Shown here: in pieces, positions 40,588 through 43,122 of the stretch
Layout: each line of letters starts with the position of its first letter
Numbering within the stretch: the stretch's first letter is position 1
Assembly: GCA_964351365.1 (NCBI GenBank)
Contig: CAYGNP010000020.1
Span: forward strand, 1-43,122
Reading direction: 5' to 3'
Source of the DNA: UBA1672 sp964351365
GTDB lineage: Bacteria; Pseudomonadota; Alphaproteobacteria; Micavibrionales; Micavibrionaceae
Length of the DNA stretch: 43,122 nucleotides
Position numbers and translations under genes: made by a program
Notes under the pieces: model-generated
What the model was told of the DNA's origin: nothing
Seen by the model: the letters and a program-made list of their open reading frames with translations, nothing else
Databases searched by the model: none

Positions 40588-42068
40588 TAGGCGCCGCCCT
40601 TGCCGATGATAACGCGCAAGGTGCGGATCATGATCACAATATCACCCCAGAGTGACCAGTTGCGGGCGTACCAGCTGTCCCAATAGAGCCTGCGTTTGAA
40701 GCTGGTGTCATTGCGTCCGCTGACTTGCCAGAGGCCTGTAATGCCGGGTTTGAGTTTGACGTAGTCATGCATGGTTTCGCCCATTAGTTGAAGCTCTTCT
40801 GCCAAAATGGGGCGTGGGCCCACAAGGCTCATGTCGCCTTTCAGCACATTCCAGAGCTGGGGCAGTTCATCGAGGCTGGCTTTGCGGATGATGCGTGCAG
40901 TTTTTGTGTTCACGCGGGGGTCGGGCACTTTGAGCTTGCGGAATGTTTCCCATTCTGCGCGGATTTTTGGGTCGCTGTCCAGCAGGGCTTCGAGGAGATG
41001 ATCTGAATCCGGCTCCATTGAGCGGAATTTCCAGCATTTGAATTTTTTGCCCTGATAGCCGATGCGGTAGCCACCATAGAAGATGCTTCCACCTTGGCCT
41101 TCAAGTTTTAGCATGGCAGCAATTATGAGCATAACGGGGGATAATAGGATGAGTGCAATGGAGGAAGCGATGATGTCTACTATGCGCTTTATCAGGCGAT
41201 CTGCTGTTGTGAGCTCGGTTTTTTTTGTGTGCAGCAGCATGATATCGTGGCCGAAGAAATAGCTGGGTTCCATGTCAAAGAGGCTAACGCGCGAGACTGG
41301 AGGGACAACGGCGTAAAGGGCGTTTTGTTCCGTCAGTGTACGGATGAGTTCGTCGCGTTCTTCACCGCGAAAGGTTTCCAAGGAGATAATGAAGAAATTA
41401 TTGATGTTTTTTGAGATATAATCAGGATAATCAATTTCTTCGCGATTAATTGTAATAGTGGCATATTTCTGTGGGATGCTTGCGATATCAAGGCGTTTGT
41501 CTTTGCGGTCGCGCAGGCAGACTGTATGGATGTTGTAGCCAGTATAGCGGTTGGTTTCAAACGCAAAAAGCATGTTTGTTATGGTGTTAATGTCTCCGAT
41601 TACAATGGCTGGGATACGCCACATTCTATATTTATGCGCTATGAAATAAACGATTTGGCGGCCTGTCAGTGTTAAGATAAAGACGTAAATCCAGCTCAGG
41701 GCTATGAGGGAGCGCGAGAAGGACATATCCAATGCAAGGCGCGTGAACGCATCAATGATGAAAATACGGATACAAACAGAGAGAACGTTTTGAACCTGGC
41801 TCCACCAGGGCACACGCTTGGTGTAGTGTCCTTTTACGGCAAACAAAAAGATGACGATTGGGCAAAGCCAGAAGAAGAAAAGTTCATCCAAGTGGCTGAG
41901 GTTTAATGTTTTATCGTTGAATTCTGGTTTGAGTAAAAATTTGAGGGACTGGACACTAATCACGGCCAGTACAAAAGACAGCACCATGGCCAAAATGTCA
42001 GATATGACCAGGCCTACAGTGACTTGCGGCTTTACGAGTGGAATACGATGTTTAAGTTTTGCCGGCAT
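40584..42068 (-). CDS. Undecaprenyl-phosphate sugar phosphotransferase (polyprenyl glycosylphosphotransferase)
   Basis: 494 residues from the ATG at 42068 (AGGGG just upstream). An upstream ATG at 42137 has no ribosome site. About four N-terminal membrane helices, a central Rossmann-like domain, another helix, and then the catalytic sugar-transferase domain: GYRIGYQGKKFKCWKFRSM, SLDELPQLWNVLKGDMSLVG followed by PRP, and LKPGITGLWQVSGRND. It adds the first sugar-1-phosphate to the lipid carrier in capsule, O-antigen or exopolysaccharide synthesis. No other polysaccharide genes are in the window. Confidence 0.92.
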   Translation of the reverse strand: MPAKLKHRIPLVKPQVTVGLVISDILAMVLSFVLAVISVQSLKFLLKPEFNDKTLNLSHLDELFFFWLCPIVIFLFAVKGHYTKRVPWWSQVQNVLSVCIRIFIIDAFTRLALDMSFSRSLIALSWIYVFILTLTGRQIVYFIAHKYRMWRIPAIVIGDINTITNMLFAFETNRYTGYNIHTVCLRDRKDKRLDIASIPQKYATITINREEIDYPDYISKNINNFFIISLETFRGEERDELIRTLTEQNALYAVVPPVSRVSLFDMEPSYFFGHDIMLLHTKKTELTTADRLIKRIVDIIASSIALILLSPVMLIIAAMLKLEGQGGSIFYGGYRIGYQGKKFKCWKFRSMEPDSDHLLEALLDSDPKIRAEWETFRKLKVPDPRVNTKTARIIRKASLDELPQLWNVLKGDMSLVGPRPILAEELQLMGETMHDYVKLKPGITGLWQVSGRNDTSFKRRLYWDSWYARNWSLWGDIVIMIRTLRVIIGKGGAY

Positions 42069-42149
42069 TTTTCCCCTGAATGGTGCAGGGCACAATATAA
42101 AGCATATTTTGAACGCTCTGTCGATTGAGCGTGACATAAAAATATAGTT

Positions 42150-43121
42150 TTACAATTTCAAGTCAAAATATATGCGGTGATAGGGGGTGTCAGGCTCTGG
42201 TGAGAGATGGTTCTCTTTTATTAAGTTTGTAGCTTTTTTCAGAGTGATGATAATCAGGCTGCCCTTGCCGTCATTAATGGGTTCAACTTCGTATGATTCA
42301 AGAAGTTTAGAGTCCGGCATACGTTTTTTGGTTTCGCCGACCCATTTTGCTTGTGGCATTTCAATCAGTATGAGCTTCTCGTTATTGTCCAGATCAAAGG
42401 AGTGGGGGGTTTTCTGGTTTGTATCGAGCACTATGCGAACTTTATCTGCATGCTCACCAGCGCGCAGATTTTGAGCTATTACCCCGTCATAATTTATTGG
42501 CGGGGGTTGTTTTGGTGGAGGTTGGGGCGTTTGCCCCTTTGGTTTTTCCGGCTGTTTTTCTACCTGTATAGGGATTTCAGGTTCTTCCGGCTCAGGCTGT
42601 AATTGCTCAACCGACAATGTTGGATCTGGGCCTGAGATCAGATCAAGTGGAGGGGTGGTATCCGGAGTTGGTGTTTCCTGCAGCAGAACTTCAAGTTCTT
42701 TCATCAGGTTCTGGATATCGCTTTCCACAGCGGCTAAGCGGACTATTGAGGGTTTGTAAGCCTCAAATTCTTTGCGTAAGTCAATGACAGCGTTTTCAAC
42801 GCGAGAGAAGCGCTCGTTCTCATTTTTCAGCTGTTCTGAGAAGAGTGTGTCTACATTTATGCCCTTTGCAGGTTTTAGTGCGGGCAAACCATTGGGGAGG
42901 TATTGGGTTTCTGTCTGGCCTGGTTCAAGAGGTGCTGCGCCTGGAAATGTTGGTGGAAGCGCTACGGGGCTTCCGATTTTGTCATTTTTGTTGTTTGATT
43001 CGCTGTTTTTTTCTTGTACTGATTCGTCAATTTTAGGCCGCAAAAAGCCTTCAGGACTACAGGCTGAAAGTAGACCCAAAAATAGCGTAAAACATAGACT
43101 CAGAGCTATTTTTTTAAACAT
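42150..43121 (-). CDS. Lipoprotein with AMIN-like C-terminal domain
   Basis: 323 residues, starting at the very edge of the window, so its ribosome site is not visible. A signal ending in LLSACS is a lipobox, so the product is a lipoprotein. The middle has a predicted coiled-coil segment (ENERFSRVENAVIDLRKEFE) and a Pro-rich linker (KPKGQTPQPPPKQPPP). The last ~110 residues (IAQNLRAGEHADKVRIVLDT and the following SLIIITLKKA) resemble the AMIN domain, which localises envelope proteins to peptidoglycan. Role is likely envelope-related. The resemblance to AMIN is moderate. Confidence 0.75.
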   Translation of the reverse strand: MFKKIALSLCFTLFLGLLSACSPEGFLRPKIDESVQEKNSESNNKNDKIGSPVALPPTFPGAAPLEPGQTETQYLPNGLPALKPAKGINVDTLFSEQLKNENERFSRVENAVIDLRKEFEAYKPSIVRLAAVESDIQNLMKELEVLLQETPTPDTTPPLDLISGPDPTLSVEQLQPEPEEPEIPIQVEKQPEKPKGQTPQPPPKQPPPINYDGVIAQNLRAGEHADKVRIVLDTNQKTPHSFDLDNNEKLILIEMPQAKWVGETKKRMPDSKLLESYEVEPINDGKGSLIIITLKKATNLIKENHLSPEPDTPYHRIYFDLKL

Positions 43122-43122
43122 A

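Overview
This window looks like a chromosomal segment of an uncultured or draft-assembled alphaproteobacterium. The grounds are an F1-only ATP synthase operon in the order atpH-atpA-atpG-atpD-atpC with no F0 genes beside it, priA just upstream of it, a class I (not class II) lysyl-tRNA synthetase, and a DinG-type helicase with an alphaproteobacterial-looking N-terminal extension. A Micavibrio-like lineage is possible, but that is only an impression. The assembly has flaws: the first ~55 bases are an extreme G+C low-complexity stretch unlike the rest, and a 100-N scaffold gap followed by a duplicated 56-bp block splits one gene.

Layout. 1-1384: 3' part of priA. 1516-5187 (minus): a membrane operon of two tandem paralogous membrane/spermidine-synthase-fold proteins and a fatty acid hydroxylase/sterol desaturase. 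5263-6093: a TraX-family membrane protein. 6180-13269: the F1 ATP synthase operon, which carries three intrusions: a REP-like tandem palindrome between atpA and atpG, a secreted PAP2/class A acid phosphatase gene between atpG and atpD, and, between atpD and atpC, a repeat-bounded block with a nonsense-interrupted secreted protein and a GxxExxY protein, followed by an amphi-Trp protein. 13322-14086: an unrecognised exported protein. 14091-17078 (minus): pabB, pabA and a LOG-family protein. 17211-18503: a gene of unknown function broken by the gap.

18475-24736 (minus): DinG-like helicase, MscS channel, an unknown gene and class I lysS. 24881-28914: small unknowns, a PQ-loop protein, uvrB, and a Zeta-toxin-like kinase with a small partner protein. 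29051-32420: an accessory stretch with two predicted lipoproteins, a membrane-anchored coiled-coil protein built from four 21-residue repeats behind a structured leader, and a membrane-anchored unknown. 32417-34530 (minus): a GH13 glucosidase and an exported cyclophilin. 34608-36037 (minus): iron storage genes (bfd behind a perfect 7-1-7 Fur box, and bfr) with a secreted unknown between them. 36050-39792 (minus): purB, L,D-transpeptidase, radC and map. 39847-43121: a CinA-type molybdopterin-binding protein, a polyprenyl glycosylphosphotransferase and a lipoprotein with an AMIN-like C-terminus.

Most genes are housekeeping. The points that deserve attention are the interrupted ATP synthase operon, the repeat-bounded GxxExxY cassette, the 21-residue-repeat coiled-coil gene with its hairpin leader, the duplicated LOG protein, and the tandem membrane SpeE-like operon. 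No tRNA, rRNA, CRISPR array, transposase or phage gene was recognised. No gene-free stretch exceeds 300 bases.
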